This document shows positions 1-14,100 of a DNA stretch of 64,000 bases, in pieces (the stretch's first letter is position 1; each line of letters begins with the position of its first letter). The DNA is taken from contig QANU01001671.1 in assembly GCA_003254905.1 (NCBI GenBank), positions 186,001 to 250,000 of the forward strand. The letters are read 5' to 3'. The translations under genes and the position numbers were made by a program. The notes beneath the pieces were generated by a model. That model saw nothing but the letters and a program-made list of their open reading frames with translations. It made no database searches and had not been told where the DNA came from. This stretch comes from Nissolia schottii (Eukaryota > Streptophyta > Magnoliopsida > Fabales > Fabaceae).

Positions 1-3000
1 TGATTACGGTCATTTCTTCGAGACCCTCTACCATTACCATAAGATTTCCCTCTATCATTTCCATAAGCAGATCCATCAAAGTCATCAAATCTTTTTCGAT
101 TACGGTCATTTCTCTGAGACCCTCTACCATTACCACGAGACCACACTCTACCATTTCCATAAGAAGCAGATCCATCAAAATCGTCAAATTTTTTTCGATT
201 ACGGCCATTTCCCTCAGACCCTCTACCATTACCATAAGACTGCCCTCTGTCATTTCCATAAGAAGCAGATCCATCAAAATCGTCAAATCTTTTCCGATAA
301 CGGTCATTTCCCTGAGACCCTCTACCATTCCTATAAGTCTGTTGGGATGGTCCATCAAAATCATCGCTGAACTTATTTGCATTGCGGCCACCCATAGATC
401 CAGACTTCCTGTAATCAGTAAAGTTCCTTCTCCCAGAATCATGCCTATTCCCTTTACTTTTTCTGGATGAATATCCTTCATTTAAGTCATCATCCTCATC
501 AGAGTATAAGCCAGCACCAACATCTTCGTCAGAATCAGAACCAAAACTTAATTTCTTGGTTGGACCTCTGCCCATTCTATTCTGGCCAGCAGTAGAAACA
601 TGGCTAGATTTGAAATTGGAATGAACAGACCGCTGTTCTGCACCAAAATCAAGTTCATCATCCTCAGATCCAGAGAATGATGTATTCTTGCCAATTGAAC
701 GGGGTCTTACACTTCTTCTGGAAGCTGTTCTGTTACGTGCATAAATTTTATCATCTGTGCCTTCAGTGTCATCTAACTCTGATGAGCCTTCGAATTTGGA
801 AAAATGATTTTTAGATGCTTCCACCCTTGCACTACTATTTTGAGATTGAGTTTCAAGCTCGTAACTATCTATATCATCTTCATCCTCAAAATCATCAAAT
901 CCTACTCCGGGTTTATTGGCGTATTCTCCATCATGGGATCCTTGCACTCTGTTGTTTTTCTCAAAATCACCTTCCCACCCTCTATAATTTCCATGTTGAG
1001 CTTCTGAAGGGAAATCTTCATCTATAGCTTGAGCATCTGCATACTCAAAAGCAGCAACATCTGCACCATCTGATTCATTGTCATCAAAGTCAAAGTTCCA
1101 GGCATTGGAAACCTCTTCCCGGCTGACCACCTTATTATCTAACCTTGTCTTGGAACTGAATTTTGTATCTTGCATTTTAGTCTCCATAAATTCATCAGGT
1201 GGACGCTTACACTCACAATGAAAGCATACCATGTTCCTTCTGTAATTCAAGAAGTTGCACCTGCCAAAGGGAAAATTTTAAGGCTCATTATTCCAGCAAA
1301 ATAAACTTCAAGGAACATATAAGCATCACAAGCTTTTGGTGACTGCAATAACAAAGGCTAATTATATCAAAACAGCATGCTTCACATTGATGCCCTAAAC
1401 TTCAGATATGATTAGTCTAGTTGCTTCTCTGTGTGTGTGTGTGAGAGAGAGAACACGAGAGAGAGAGAGAGAGAGAGAGACACACACACACACACAAAAA
1501 TGTTTTTGTGGAAACTTACTCAGGACATTCCCATTCTCCTGGCAGCAACTGTCTCTTAGGCCGCTTGGCATCACACTGCAAGCAAATAGTATTCTTCGCA
1601 AAATTCATGAACTCACACCTGAGAAGTGTTCAGTAACTTCAGTCAACAACAGGAAAAATCAACTATTAAATGCTTGATGGTATTCCATTCCAACTTCTTC
1701 ATAACCAGTTGTTACCTAGTTTAATTCCATTCTCTATCTTCAATTACCAACGGAGAAACTAAAGAAAATAAACTCTACAACTGATGAGTCTTCATGAATT
1801 TACTATAATGATTCATATCAACAGCATGCCCATTTCACATGGTTCACAGGGAATATAACAAGCATACGAAAATGGTTAAGGAAGTTTTCAAACAGAAAAC
1901 TCACTTGACACTGTCATACCTCGAGGTGGTAAACTAAATGTCTATTATAGCAAGAAAATTATAAAAAAAAAATTTAAAAATTCAAAGAACTTACTTAGGA
2001 CATAGCCAGTCACCCTTTTTCATCTCAACATCATCCCGTCCAACACGTTTTCTTGGAGGAGGAGGAGGTTGTTTCACCTTTGGTGGAGCCCTTTTAATCA
2101 CTGGAGGAGGGAGATTTGGATCAATAGGAACTGAACTCAACTTCACAACCTCATGAAGCAACTTACGAACCACAGTTTTGACAGACTTCTGCTTTAGAAG
2201 TGACTTATTTGTAACTGATCCATTGACAGGATCAAAACCAAAAGTCAGTAGGATCCGCATGACATCAATAGTCCTTGCCTCATCCTCTTTGTTTGTTAGC
2301 AGATATGCCCTTTCACAATTGTTTCTCAAGCTGCAGGAACTACAGACCTGATATGAATGAACTTTTCATCATAAATATCCTAAATTAATTCACAAAGGGT
2401 ATGTGGATTGGAGAACAGGACCGAGTAAGAGGGAGGGATGAAAGGGGTGGGGTCTGACAAAGAGAAAGTGGCAGACATGAGTGTGTATGCATGAGAGGGA
2501 CAGATAACATAGCTGCTAGAAGAGTTATAGTGATCTTAGTTCCTTTGTCAGTCACCAACCAAAAATATAGACATCAAGTAACCAATTTCAATATCTCGTC
2601 AGCGCACTAGTAGAGTAGATTGAATAACCTCCAACATCTCAAATAAAGTTCCCTTTCATTTGCAATCATATCCATGCAGATGGTAACAAAGAGCCCATCC
2701 AAAGAAATATTTGGAACTCGCAATTGACATAACAACAAATCATGAAACAACTATGAAATCGGCTATTTCATTCAGTAACAAACTAAATTTTTAATACTCA
2801 CATCTCCTTCATCAAGGTGCGCATGCTTCCTCAAAAGTTTTGCAGAGAAAACCACCTTATTTTCGACAGTGGGGCATCCAAAACCAACCAAAATCTGAAT
2901 ATCCTGCCTTGACAAGGACCTGAAATCAATCTCCAGAATCAGCAATTGTGATGCAGAGCACTAGATGGAAAGTTAACCAAAAAAAAAAAAAACCAGAGCA

Positions 3001-3706
3001 GTCGCAGCTTGAAAATTTCCAATCATTAACACTGTTGAAAACTGCCACAACGATTCAATCACCAGAAAGGGGGAAAAATCAGCTTCACAAACCTCAATAT
3101 GTCAAAGCGGTCTTTCCCGAAATTGAGACAAGCAGCATGAACACTCTTGAAATCCTTGGTGAAATCCAACCCCGGATCATCCTCAACCTCCGGGACATCG
3201 AACCCTAAACCCCGGACCATTTGATCCTCGTCCTTCCTCCTGTGGTCGAAGTAGTTCTGGTGCACCAACCTCTCCATCAATTGGATCCACTCGGGCCAAG
3301 GGTGCACCACCTCCACCGCCTTCCTCACCTCCGGCATCGCTGACGCCTGCTCTGCCGCAGCCGCATCGCCCGAATTAGGGTTTTCGTCGGCCGAAAGCGG
3401 TTCCGACTGTGATTGGGGGGAGTGAGCGTCGTTTAGAGGGGATTGAGGGCTCTTGGATTGGCGCCAGGCCCGAATTCGCTGAAGCGTTTCGTGCTTCTGC
3501 GAGCGCTCTTTTTCGATGGCATCGATTTGGTCGAAGACGAAGCTAAGACGGGCGGAGAGGGTGGACGGTTTGGGGTTGGGGTCTTGGGAGGTTGAGAATG
3601 GTTTGGTGGCAGCGACAAGGTGAGAGAGTGAGAATGAGGATTTGGGGTTTAAGGAAGTTAGAGCGAGGCGTCTCGTAAGTAGAATAGAGAAAGGACCATA
3701 CGCCAT
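1..3706 (-). CDS. Organelle RanBP2-type zinc-finger protein, VAR3/OZ family (3' end outside window)
   Basis: Proteins of this family (VAR3/OZ1, OZ2) work in chloroplast or mitochondrial RNA editing and splicing. The ATG is at 3706-3704; upstream in-frame codons include only a GTG. Exons, 5' to 3': 3706-3093, 2919-2802, 2347-1995, 1618-1520, and 1260 to beyond base 1. The N-terminus is rich in Ser, Arg, Leu and Phe and ends in a PFSTS stretch, like an organelle presequence. Zinc fingers are assembled across exon junctions: GDWLCPK-CEFMNFAKNTICLQC and GEWECPE-CNFLNYRRNMVCFHC fit the W-x-C-P-x-C...N-F...C-x-x-C pattern. A further Cys cluster (CSSCSLRNNC) starts exon 3, and a Pro-rich linker precedes the fingers. 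The last exon is acidic, then becomes a tandem array rich in Gly, Asn, Arg and Asp. The frame is open to base 1, so the C-terminus is missing. From memory it looks more like OZ2 than OZ1; this is unverified, so no symbol is given. Confidence 0.85.
2..350 (-). repeat. In-frame coding tandem repeat, about 33 codons per unit
   Basis: Units begin at about 2, 98, 197 and 296 on the + strand, with periods of 96, 99 and 99 bases. All are multiples of three, so the frame is kept. Each unit reads on the minus strand roughly as RNDRNRKRFDDFDGSASYGN followed by DRGxSYGNGRGS. The array continues past the left edge, so the copy number is unknown. The fourth unit is diverged at its end. Confidence 0.85.
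1428..1497. repeat. Compound GT/GA/CA microsatellite
   Basis: A run of TG repeats is followed by GA repeats and then CA repeats. It lies in the intron before the last visible exon of the zinc-finger gene. Confidence 0.9.
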
Positions 3707-5113
3707 TAGAGTGGAAGAGTGTGGTGGCTTGAGCTTACGCTGCTTCAATGCAAACTTGAAACCTCCCTCACACACATACACTCCTGAACCGATGCTGCGA
3801 GTGCGAGGAAGCTTAAACCCTACATTCGTTACATGGGACCTGAACTCTTACTATAGGAGGCGACCGAGATGTTGTTGTTTCAGGATTTTTATTTAAGCGG
3901 AAAATATGTCTTTAACTTCTCGTAAACTTTGAATAAATTATTTTTTATAACAAAGATTTAATTTATGCTATCATGTTAAATAGAGAGAGAGGAGAATAAC
4001 ATATGAGATCGCTTTGCTAGCAAGTCACATAAATTTAAAATTCAAAATTTGGATGAACTAAAAATATATATAACCTTTTAGTCAAGTTGTTAGGATTGAT
4101 AATCAAATTAAAAAATTAACAAATTTATTTTTATTTATTTAAAAATTAAGTTTATTTATTTAAAAATTAAGTTAAAACACATGTAAAGTTTAAAACTAAA
4201 GTTAAGCATTAGTCTAATTTGTAATTAAATTTTTTTTAATTCAATTTATATTTATAATAACTAGATTTATCGCAACGTTTATTCAATTTCTTATCAACCA
4301 TTTTTTAATGTAAATTCACATACTATTATTTTAATAACAAAAATTTTATATGCAATTTTAATATTTCATATTTAAACGCTCATAATTAAACTAGTGAATG
4401 TCAACAAAATTAGTTGAATCCATATGCGGTTAAAAGTAAAACTATGTCTACTCAATATTTTTACAAAAATGCTACATGTTAAATACACTCATACACACAC
4501 TATTAATAATGTACAAACTTTATTCTCATGAATGCACAAATATTACAAACTTATAAATAATATTCTCAACTATATTTAATTAAGCGCACAAACATTACAA
4601 GAGTTAAAACACAAACTTTATATATATAAGTACGAGTTGTATGTATGATGTATGATTTTTAGTGTACGTGTAACAGAACTCATTTTTATCATCTTTTTTC
4701 ATAAAATTAGTGGCAGGACAATACGGCAATACAATACAAGATTGACAATAGATAACTGTAAAAAAAATAGAAGAAATGTTACAAGCTATAGCATTCCTCA
4801 AAGAAGAATGTAGAGTGATCAACACTTTCAAATTTTGAACAAGTTAATGAACCCTATATTATTTTTTATCTTCTTATTGTTATCTATCTTATTGTTGTCT
4901 AAAAATAATGTTCACGTAACATTCCCGTTGCTCAAATAGCAAAGACAAAAACACGCGTGGATTAACTTGTACACTAGAATAATCTTATTATTATTACTAT
5001 TTTGCTGTGGGCTTTACATGAATAAACACAACAGTATAAATATACATTTTGGGGATAAACAAGGAGTGCATATATGTACAAGGCAGCAAGCACCTATTAT
5101 GGGAAACGTGCTT
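3707..5113. other. Intergenic, AT-rich
   Basis: This stretch lies between the start of the zinc-finger gene and the stop of REV3; both genes are on the minus strand. It should hold the promoter and 5' UTR of the former and the 3' UTR of the latter. It is very AT-rich. I see no gene, no convincing TATA box and no recognisable repeat. Confidence 0.6.
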
Positions 5114-8100
5114 TTAGAACCATTCTACCATGCATCTCGGATAGAAGCCTTTATCAGCAGCAACATGGGTGGCAGCTAATAGTTCTTTCTGAACTTTCCG
5201 TCTCTCATAAAACACCGAGCATGCAATGGACGTGCACTTCACGCCACTCTCGAGAAGCCTATCCCCGCCTCCACAGTGGTGACATATCTACAAGGGAATA
5301 ATAACCACAGCTATCACCAGAACCAAAAATAAAAAAATATACATTTAAGTCACAAAGCATCAAATTTAAGGGTTTTACGTAAGGAACAAGAAAGGCATAT
5401 CATTGATAAATAGAAAATTTCCATCAAACCAGACCTGAGACTGGGAGCAAAAGTTACAAAGCAGATAACCTAATGCAAACCAAAACTACATACTAACTAG
5501 TGTCACATCATCGTATCATTTTCATGCAGATTTCCTCCATGCATGAAACAAGCTATAGAAACCCCTAAGTAAAAGAAAGAAAGACTATGCACTACACGGG
5601 TATGCGATCTCTAAAGAATCCTCAACAGAACTGGTGAAAATTTTCAAAATACAAATATACTTACAGCAACAAGATGTTGCATCTCCTGCTCCAACTTTGA
5701 AGTTTTACTAATCACTGCTGTTGCAGCAGCTGCTCCATTTTCAGAACACTGATCACACAAATGGGCTGATGCCTGGACCAACCCACCACACAGAATACAA
5801 TGTTTTGAGAGATAATAATAATCAATTCTGGTTCTATGGTGATTTGAAGAGAAGACATGTTTTACAGAAGCTTCCCTTATGGGACGCGGCATCTCTGAGA
5901 ACCACTGGTTCAGGTCAGCACCAAGAAGCCCAAATACACGCTGTAAGGCTGGTATTATTTGCTTGTTAATGTAATATAAATCATTTATTCTAAATGGGGA
6001 ATCAATAGCCAAAACTTCCAACGGATCCACAACCATGTCAGACAGGCGTGCTCCAGGCTCCCCATGGATTACAACATAAGGTATCCTCTCAGCATATCGT
6101 GGCTCCGCCCTAGGATCAACCCTCATTGCCTTGGTGGCCACAATTGCAGCAGGAGGAAGTAATGAGATCCTTGCACTGTAGGTACCCAAGCGAACCTCCT
6201 TTGCAAAGACAAAATCTTTCAGGGAGAATCTTCCAGAAAGAATCCTCTTCCACTGGCGTTGCAAGTAAGTCTTCACCTGCAGGAAACAAATAAAATGGTT
6301 GTAAGCATGGCATCAGAATAAACTAATATAGTCATGAAGTATCCTGAATAAACAGTTCGAATCCAGTTGTTTCTGTGCGTCTTTTCTTCATTTAGAAGAC
6401 ATTGCTTCAACAAAGAGGAAAATTAACAAAGCATAAATCAGAGAGAAGGGATCGGAAGATAGACTTTCAGTGAGATTATGCAAAACAAACTCAGGGTGCA
6501 TGAATAAGAGCATACAACAGACTACTACCATGTATTTGAATCTGCAGAAAATGGATATCAGGGACAAATTCAAGATTCATGCTGTGTACAACAAAATATA
6601 TGGGACAATTGAAAATGGACTTATGTTGGAAAATAATGATTTACATTCCCTCAAAATAAGGAAATTATTTGTGGTTCTCTATTATTAGTGTTTGTCTATT
6701 AAATAGGTGGCTTACGTGAATAGTAGTTTCACTACCAAGTATTGTATATTAAGGCCTATACAAGGCTGAGGAATTTTGCATGTAATAACGTGAATATACA
6801 CAAACTTACTTATTTACTCATTCTTTATATTGTTTTGTTTTTCTGCGTTATTGTGTAACAGTGGTATCAGAAGCTTGTTATCCTGCAAATGTGATTTTGA
6901 GAGCGCATCCTTAGCAGCAGCTAAATCTATTCCATATACTTTTTCTTCATCCCCATGGCCTTGGAAAATTGTTTTGTTCATGTAGCCATTCCTCTTTTTG
7001 AAGGCCATTATGACCACTGGCGTATATTGATGGGAAATCTCCTTCCATATAAGGAGTGTTGAAATGAGTATTGGAATGCCCGCAAAAGAAAAAGAAATGA
7101 CAGAGGTGCAAAAGACAAAGCTTGAAAGCAAAGAATTATCCTTTACAAGCTATCAGTCGTCCCATCTTCGAAACTATTCTTTGCAAAGAAACTTCCAAGG
7201 TTATTTGGAAACTATTCTTTGCAAAGAAACTATGAAGTGTGAAGGGTCTGCAAGAGTAAAGCGTGCACTACTTCAAATCTTGAGAAGGACTTCGAGACCC
7301 TGCAAATGAAAGATGGAGAATCTATTCCTAGCTATTTTGCTAGAACCATGGAGGTCTGCAATAAGATGTGGTGCCATAGTGACAAAATGGTGGATGTCAC
7401 TATTGTGGAAAAGATATTGCACTCCCGAAGTTTGATTATGTTGTTTGCTCCATAGAGGAGTCAAAAGACATAGATACACTTTTGATGGATGAATTGCAAT
7501 GCTCCTTGTTGGTCCATGAACAAAAGAAGAACCGAAGTTCAACTTCCGAAGAACAAGCATTGAAGGCTTCTAGTAGGGTCCATTCCTTCAATTTTAGAGG
7601 AAGGGGTAGAGGTAGAAGGCGTGGCGAGGAGATCAAGGGAATAGAGATGGAAGTAGCAGAGATGTTTACTTTCTCATTTTCCAACTAATCAAGCATGTAT
7701 TAGCCTATATCATTGATATCATAATTATTTTCAAACTACTATCACATTTAATGTTATGTAAATAGGAAATATGCATTCAAAAAGCAAGCATCCATACCTC
7801 CAATAAATCCTGATGCTCAAAAAAGAGTCTCAAAGACTGCTCCATTATCTTTGCAACTGCACCACATGTATCCCTGCGAACTGTTTCAATGCCTTTAGCA
7901 TCAAAAACAGGTCTAATTTGATCAGGGCTTTCATAACTGTAACCAACATATCGCTTCTTAGTTAGGAGGAAACAGGGGTGATAAACTTTTTCCATCTTCA
8001 GGGAGACAGGACTAGGATTCATAGCAGTGATAGCAGAAGCAATCTCACTCCCAATTTGGAAGGATTCTTTGATAGTGCGTCCTTTAAGGAGGACAAACAT

Positions 8101-11100
8101 ACTGCAGAAAACAAAGGAATTTTACTAATCATTTCTTGATAAAGTGATACCAATAATGAAGGAGATGATACTACATTCAAAATTAGACAGCATATGGCCA
8201 TCATTCAATTGTAACAGAATTCCAGCTAGTTGTGCATGCACACTATTCTTGAAATTAATACAAGAAACAAAACACATTATATTTTCAATAAATTGCAAAT
8301 GGAAAAGTTCGAATTGCAATTATGCAATTATTAACAATAATCTTCTTTTGACCATATAATGATGTAGGGCAAGAGGGGAATTATAAACATTATATTCAGA
8401 ATTTATGTCATTGTTACAGGCGCGTCCTTGGGGATTTTTTTAGTTATTTTAGATAGTTTTAAGAATAAAAATTTAAGTTCTTTTTCTTTTAGATAAAAGA
8501 ATAATCCAATAAGAAAAGGAAAGAAAAGGCTGAAACGCCTACAAAGAAACGAAAGCAGAAACGACTAAAGCAAAATATATTGGCTCAATAGAGCAACCAA
8601 GTCCCTTTGCAAGTCTAACCTAGAACCACTCCTAAAAACCTATAAGCATAAAGAAGCCAAGCAAGCCATATATTCAGCATTCGTATTATAGATTCAGATC
8701 AGAAGATTTTTAAACCCAAAAATTCTAGTCTCTTCTTTCAACCCAATCTCTCAATTTCTTCAAACAAATTCAATTAACTAGCTGATGCCTGTAGTATAAC
8801 AATTCCAACAGTGGCAGTCTAAAATTTGCCGAGCACAACTTTGGAGAGAAAAAGATATTGGAACTTTCTATCCACAGAACACAAGCCATACAAGCAGAAG
8901 CTCACAATTACATTGACCTTCCTTGGAGGTTAGTCTTAAAATTACACTCACCTTCCCCAAGTTCAATTTTTATCAGAGAATACCCCTGTCAAACTTTTTT
9001 CCAGACACATATAACCCCTATATGCAGTGTTCCATACAGGTGAAAAAGTGATAACTAGCAAGGTCAGCATACTTTCTGAAATAAGAGAGGAGAGTGTGAT
9101 TTAGGCATATCTCAGTAGAGGTTAGTATAATTTACAATAATTAGAGATATTGTACAGTGATACCTATCAGTATCTCCATAAATAACTCTGGCATTCCACT
9201 TTTCATGTAGATTTACAAATGATATAGCCTTTTCCAGTGTACTACGGCCACATTGAACAATACTGTCCGCAAGTTCTGCACAAGGCATGCGACCACTAAA
9301 TCCAGCAGCAGTGTAACCATATGTTACATTTGATATGAGCTTCAAAGCAAGCTGTCTTGAATTAAATATCTGAAAATAAAATTGTACTAATGGGTGATTT
9401 CTATTTGCACTATGAAGATACACACACACAAAAATAGAGGTATATAGAAGAACCATATTCTACATCAAACATAGCAGATCCAATTAAATCCCCAAAATGC
9501 AGTAACATACGAAGGAAAATATATAGCATGTATTCATTTGGAAAATAATCATACAATTTCTGAATTCATCTTTTAGAAAAATTCCAGATTACTTCAGAAA
9601 AAACTCCAGACTGAAAATGGCCATAATTTACTTCAAAATAGTTTTTTGAGAACCAAGAAAATAAATATTATTAAATAGGAAAAATTACTTTAAGAAGAAC
9701 ATAGATGCTAAACATTTATAATCATGCGGTCCTTTTAGTATTTAAATTCCAAGTCAAATGATGATACCCGCTGAAGAACTTGCTCTGAAGGAGCCAACTG
9801 TTTTAACGCCTGTTTCACCATTATTCTGGTTGACAAGATCTCTTCCAATAAGCGGGGCAGCACACCTCTGCGAACCTGTATGCGAATAGGCTACGTATTA
9901 AAGTAACTTACTCTTTACAACTGAGTTATGGGGAAAGGTTCACACAATAGTTCGTCAAACTGAGAAGGGGAAAAAAAAAGCTACTTGCACAGATCTTGAC
10001 GAAACAGAATGCTCTGAGGGTGTATGAGTTATAGTGGGTCAAGACAAACTACTCATGCCTACTTAATACAAATATAAGAATGATTAAATTACCTTGGAAG
10101 GTACAAACATTACACCATTTGGAGTAAGCAAAATTTGATCCATCAAATCTTGAAGAACATGTTGCTCTGGTGAAAATGAACTAACCCCAAGCGTGTTAGC
10201 TTTCGAAGCTACAACTTTGCCAAGACACGTGCAAAAGCAAAGGTTGTATGCGATTATCATGGATGGATATAAAGACTGGAAGTCCAATACAACAACAGGA
10301 TCTGAATAAAATCCTGACTCTGGTTCCATTACTAGGGGCAGGCATTCCATGGCAGGTTGAGAAGCAACCTAAATGAAACAAAAACAAGCTGTTAAGCCCT
10401 TGGGTACCAGTGAATAAAACATTCATTAGACATTGCCTCTCAACATTGTCCAAATAAAAGAAAACACCTCCAGAATAATATTACTGAATGAAATCTCATT
10501 ATGCTTGGTATATGTAAGATCAGAAACATTATTACATCATAATTAGTTATCCACAGATAAAAAGGAGAGGATGGGAAAATTTTATATGAACCTGTTGATT
10601 TCCAGGTGAGATAGCAAGATAGTTTTGTGTATGTGCCAGCCTCAAAAACATGGATTCAACCCGGTATTGTGAGCCACGAGAGAGAACAGAAAAAAAGTCT
10701 ATACCAAAGACACGGGCAAGTTCTGATGTTCGATTCACCTGCAAAAGAAAAATAGATAGGAAATAAGGAAAGACTACAAACAAGTGAAATCACAATCATA
10801 GAAATAAAATTTAAGTTACTTTTGGAACCCCAGATAAATTGCAATGAACCTAATTAAGGATTCCAAGAAGCCATAGATTCACAAATATGAGTGAATCTAT
10901 TTGTTTCATCCATCAGCTATAAAGAAATAAAGTTAAAATAACTCAGGCAACTTTAAAAGTACGTATAAAATTGCAAAAACACGTTTTAAGATTTCAGTGC
11001 ACTGAAACAAGGCTAAAAAATAGATTCTGGTAGTAGTATAGCCAAAACAAGCACTCAACATATGTGCATATAAATATTCACTGAGAAAATCCTCGTATTG

Positions 11101-14100
11101 GCAATAAACTTATCATGCTACCGTACCATATCAAGTTGGTTTAATATCTCAAGATTCAGCTTTGCTCTCTCTACAACATATTTGATACACTGATATCTTG
11201 CTAGTCCAGGACCACTTGAAAACCATTTTGTCAGACTCTTGTTGTGAATTAAAGGAATTTTCCTCCTCAATACAGCTTCAGCTACAGCTTCAACTGAATA
11301 TAAATTCAGCTTAACTTCTCCACGGATCATCCGCCATACATTAAGGACAATTCTGCCACCTACATGAACTCCACTTGCATGTGTCCGTCCCCATTCATCC
11401 TCAATTATTGAACTTTCTTGTACACAACAATCTACACTAGGGGTATCAGGGTCATCCAATTCCAAGATACCTTTCTCAGAAGTTTTGATATCTTCAGAAG
11501 CAACCCAAGGATCAGATGGAGTGCGAGACAAACTGTTAAGTAGTCCTAAGCCAATGTGTGAAGCCCTTTCTGCTAGATAACCAAGAGAACGCCCTTGAAT
11601 ATCCCACCCCATCAAAACATCTGGGTCAGATGAAGACAAGATCTTAATAAATTCCTTGAACAAGTGCTTTTCATCAGAAAAGACCAATACTTTGCAGCCT
11701 GATAAGCCATCGGAACTTCTGGAAACCAATGAATATGAAACATGAATAGCAACTTTGTAAACATGTGATTAGCTTGTATGAAATATAGTGTATACCAGTG
11801 CAAAAAATGTTAGCAATAAGAAATCAATCAAGAAAGAAAATGAGTAATAGGTGATACAAAGTGACATTATCATACCTCTGACAAGGTTCCAATTTGCTAT
11901 GCAAAAGAACAAGAATTTCAACAATAGAATCACTGTCATTCTGAAAACCAAGAGCTACAATGTTGATGCCATCAAACCGAGGGTCAGGTGAAAGGTCTCC
12001 TCTTGATTCAGCAAGAACCTACCAATTTTGCAGTCAAGTCAGCTAACATGTTTTTTTTATCGCCATGATCACTTTTAAAGCAAAATTGGTAACATGGTTT
12101 AATGATTTGGTGCTTTTTGTGTGTGTATGCCTGTTATTGTCACCAAATATTAAGCATCTAATTCTTCGTGAATGCTAGGAATAAGTTAATTTCATATACC
12201 AAATAAAGTCTTCAAATCAGAATCCAATATACAGATTTGAGAGACAACAATGAACTCTAGAAGAAGCATACACCATATTGCAGGCACAAAAAAGATTAGG
12301 AAAGTACTATCTCCAGTACCTCTATGCTAAGTAATGTCAATTGCTGTCCACATCCGACACTTGCAGGGTCTCGAAACCCAATTTGACTCAAAGTGGTAGA
12401 ACTTGATTTCCTAATAGGGCCTGATATCTGAGAATGATCTTGTGAGCCATCAAGGCTTACCTTTACACTTTCCGTTTTTCCTCTACTAATGCATGGTGGT
12501 TTCTTTTCTGCACTAGCATCATCATACAGCTTAGGCCTGAGAGGAGGTCCAGAAACACATTCAGGCACATCCTTGGCCTCTGCATCAGTTTCTTGACACA
12601 TTTGATCTGGAATATGTCCAAGATGAGAGTAGATTAGTATGACCAGATTTAGGTATACCCTTGTCAATAGCCATAATCAACAAGCTAAAGAAAAGCAGAC
12701 AAAATTGCTAAAAAATTTGCCATTGAACCACTTATATCCCTAGTTGAAAATTCAAATTAATTTTTCTAGAAATAAAATAATGGTATACCCTTCAAATATG
12801 AAGGCTAAATTTTTTTTCTTTAGTATATTTTAAAGAGAAAATAACACTTCTAATAAAAATTACCAATCAACTATAAAAAGCACATATGTTTTAGTAGATA
12901 CCTCTCTCATCACAAGATAGCCATCTATGCACACTATCCACAGAAGGAGGCAAAATGTTAGGTGTTAATAGGTATAGATGAGAGCCATCATTTTGATAGT
13001 GAGTGGCAACATCATTTGTCCCATGAGATCTATGAGCTTTAATTTTAACAGAGTTTCCCATCTCTTTCTGGGAATACTTTGTGGAAATGGGAAGAAAATC
13101 ATCTAGAGCATTCCCTTGAAGAAATAAACAAAAGCTGGTCAGAAGTTTCACAAACAGCCAGTAGGATCATACCAGAGAACACAGAAGAAGAAATAACATA
13201 CTAAAATCAACAACCAAGCCTTATCCAACGAGGTGGGGTTTGTTACAAGACATGCTAAAATTGAGCGCAGACATTGCATAAAACACCTCACTTTCTCATT
13301 CCATTAGGTCACCAAAATTCATTGGGATGATAGTTCACCTAAAATATGCATATATTAAGATGATAACTTAAGAAATGAAAGACTCCAGCACCAAGAAGAA
13401 GTAGACCACAGACAATATCATAGCAGTTTGTAAAGTTTTGCTGCCCTTGTGAGTTTTTACTAAATAACTTAATCCTCTTTCTTTTGTCAAAATGGCTACT
13501 TCCACAATCAACATAACCCCTTTCTTGCCAGATCTGTGTCCTCCATGAAAAACAATGCCAAAGCACCTTGTAGTTTTCTTCTTGAGTGCTGTATGTTAGG
13601 CATTCCATATCATGGCATATTTTATTCCCCTAAATAACATGAATGCCAGCTGATCAATAGTTAATATTAATACATTAACTAGCACAAGCACAAGAGGGCT
13701 TCTCTCCTATTTAGCAATAGGCATGAGACTGAATCACACATTCACCACAATGCCTTTGCTGAAAAACAGGGCCAAAACCCATTTAATGTATATAACAGAA
13801 ATAGAGCCAAAATGGAAATAAGAAGAGAAGAAAAAGGGAAGAGTAAATAGAGTTAAAGGAGATAAAGTTACAACCTGACATTTCATCATAGCTATCCTCA
13901 TCCATATGAAAACGGGTATTAGAGATGGCTGGCAAGGACAAATTACTTTCAAGATTCTTATCAGCCAAGGCAATTTTCTTGTCAATGGTTATTCCAGTTA
14001 ATTTCATGTGGTTACCCTTCAGGTCATCAACAATTGGTTCTGAGCAATTAGTCTCACACAGTATATTTTCACCACACTTTTGATTATCAACTCTTTCACT

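Noticed and set aside
1395..1677. Open frames on both strands over the GT/GA repeat
   Set aside because: They arise from microsatellite translation and from the antisense of a zinc-finger exon.
13339..13608. 89-codon minus-strand frame within the REV3 gene
   Set aside because: The exon ending at 13875 joins in frame directly to the exon starting at 13114, and the best acceptor before this frame would introduce a stop. Treated as intronic.
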